Below are positions 6,792 through 7,103 of a DNA stretch of 7,103 nucleotides, one piece after another (within the stretch, counting starts at the first letter, position 1; the number at the start of each line of letters is the position of its first letter). The position numbers and the translations under genes were made by a program. Source of the stretch: Burkholderiaceae bacterium (GTDB lineage: Bacteria > Pseudomonadota > Gammaproteobacteria > Burkholderiales > Burkholderiaceae); the NCBI GenBank assembly GCA_947371415.1, contig CANBPJ010000087.1:1-7103 (forward strand). Direction: 5' to 3'. The notes beneath the pieces were generated by a model. The model saw nothing but the letters and a program-made list of their open reading frames with translations, was not told the origin of the DNA and searched no databases.

Positions 6792-7103
6792 TCCGTAGGA
6801 TGCTCCATGTGACGACTGAGCCAAACGCCCTGAAGAACGACAAAAATAATTAATAATCCGGTGCTGCCAAACAACTTGAAGTTGACCCAGGTTTCTTCAG
6901 AGTATTCAAATGCAATATAGAGATTGAGCGCCCCCATCAAGAGGAAAAATGCCGCCCAAGCCATATTCACTTTATGCCAAATGGATTTAGCGCTACGCTC
7001 TTTGAGGGTGATTTGCTTGCCCATCAGAACCTGAATCCAGTTCTTCTGAAAAAATTGCGCGCTAACAAATAGAGCTCCTGAGAATAGCCAATAAAGCGCT
7101 GTT
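6788..7103 (-). CDS. yciB: YciB/IspZ inner-membrane septation protein (5' end outside window)
   Basis: The frame remains open to the right edge, so only about the last 104 residues are present out of a usual length near 180. The visible part begins ALYWLFSGALFVSAQ, continues through NWIQVLMGKQITL and then WHKVNMAWAAFFLLMGALNL, and ends with SRHMEHPTE; these blocks align with the C-terminal half of E. coli YciB. Three hydrophobic membrane segments can be read in the fragment. The internal ATG at 7024 is not the start. YciB is an inner-membrane protein linked to cell division and envelope integrity. Its TGA overlaps the bolA ATG (ATGA at 6791-6788). Confidence 0.93.
   Translation of the reverse strand, partial: TALYWLFSGALFVSAQFFQKNWIQVLMGKQITLKERSAKSIWHKVNMAWAAFFLLMGALNLYIAFEYSEETWVNFKLFGSTGLLIIFVVLQGVWLSRHMEHPTE

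Noticed and set aside
6792..6824. Longer BolA start at 6824
   Set aside because: It would add 11 residues not typical of BolA and overlap yciB by 37 bases, whereas the ATG at 6791 gives a neat ATGA overlap and the normal length.

Overview
The window looks like an ordinary chromosomal segment of a betaproteobacterium. The protein sequences and compact layout suggest Burkholderiaceae, probably a Polynucleobacter-like freshwater bacterium; this is inferred from family resemblance, not from a search. Base composition is moderate and even, with no insertion sequence, phage gene, CRISPR array, tRNA or rRNA visible. All genes but one short tail at the left edge can be assigned to a known family.

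Layout: a short tail of a plus-strand ORF (to 53) meets gcdH (minus, 50-1228, glutaryl-CoA dehydrogenase). A 97-bp divergent intergenic region containing a clean 24-bp inverted repeat separates gcdH from yhhQ (plus, 1326-2036, queuosine-precursor transporter). The ABC-F ATPase gene ybiT (plus, 2140-3747) follows. It converges on a minus-strand cluster read right to left: gloA (5572-5186, glyoxalase I), a FemAB-like COG3146 N-acyltransferase (5170-3998) and a four-cysteine DUF1289 protein (4001-3744). Upstream of that cluster, and separated from it by a strong intrinsic terminator (5615-5641), is a second minus-strand cluster: yciB (5' end outside the window), bolA (6791-6507) and a secreted parvulin-type prolyl isomerase (6457-5663).

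How they work together: yciB and bolA are joined by an ATGA stop/start overlap, and the parvulin follows after 49 bp, giving a cell-envelope/division/Fe-S group. The acyltransferase and DUF1289 genes are also joined by ATGA, so those two poorly characterised proteins are probably made in step. gcdH works in lysine/aromatic catabolism, YhhQ in tRNA modification supply, YbiT on the ribosome; these three do not form a pathway.

I found no convincing new multi-gene system. The points most worth a second look are the palindrome between gcdH and yhhQ, the conserved-looking acyltransferase-DUF1289 pair, and a short possible leader ORF in front of ybiT.
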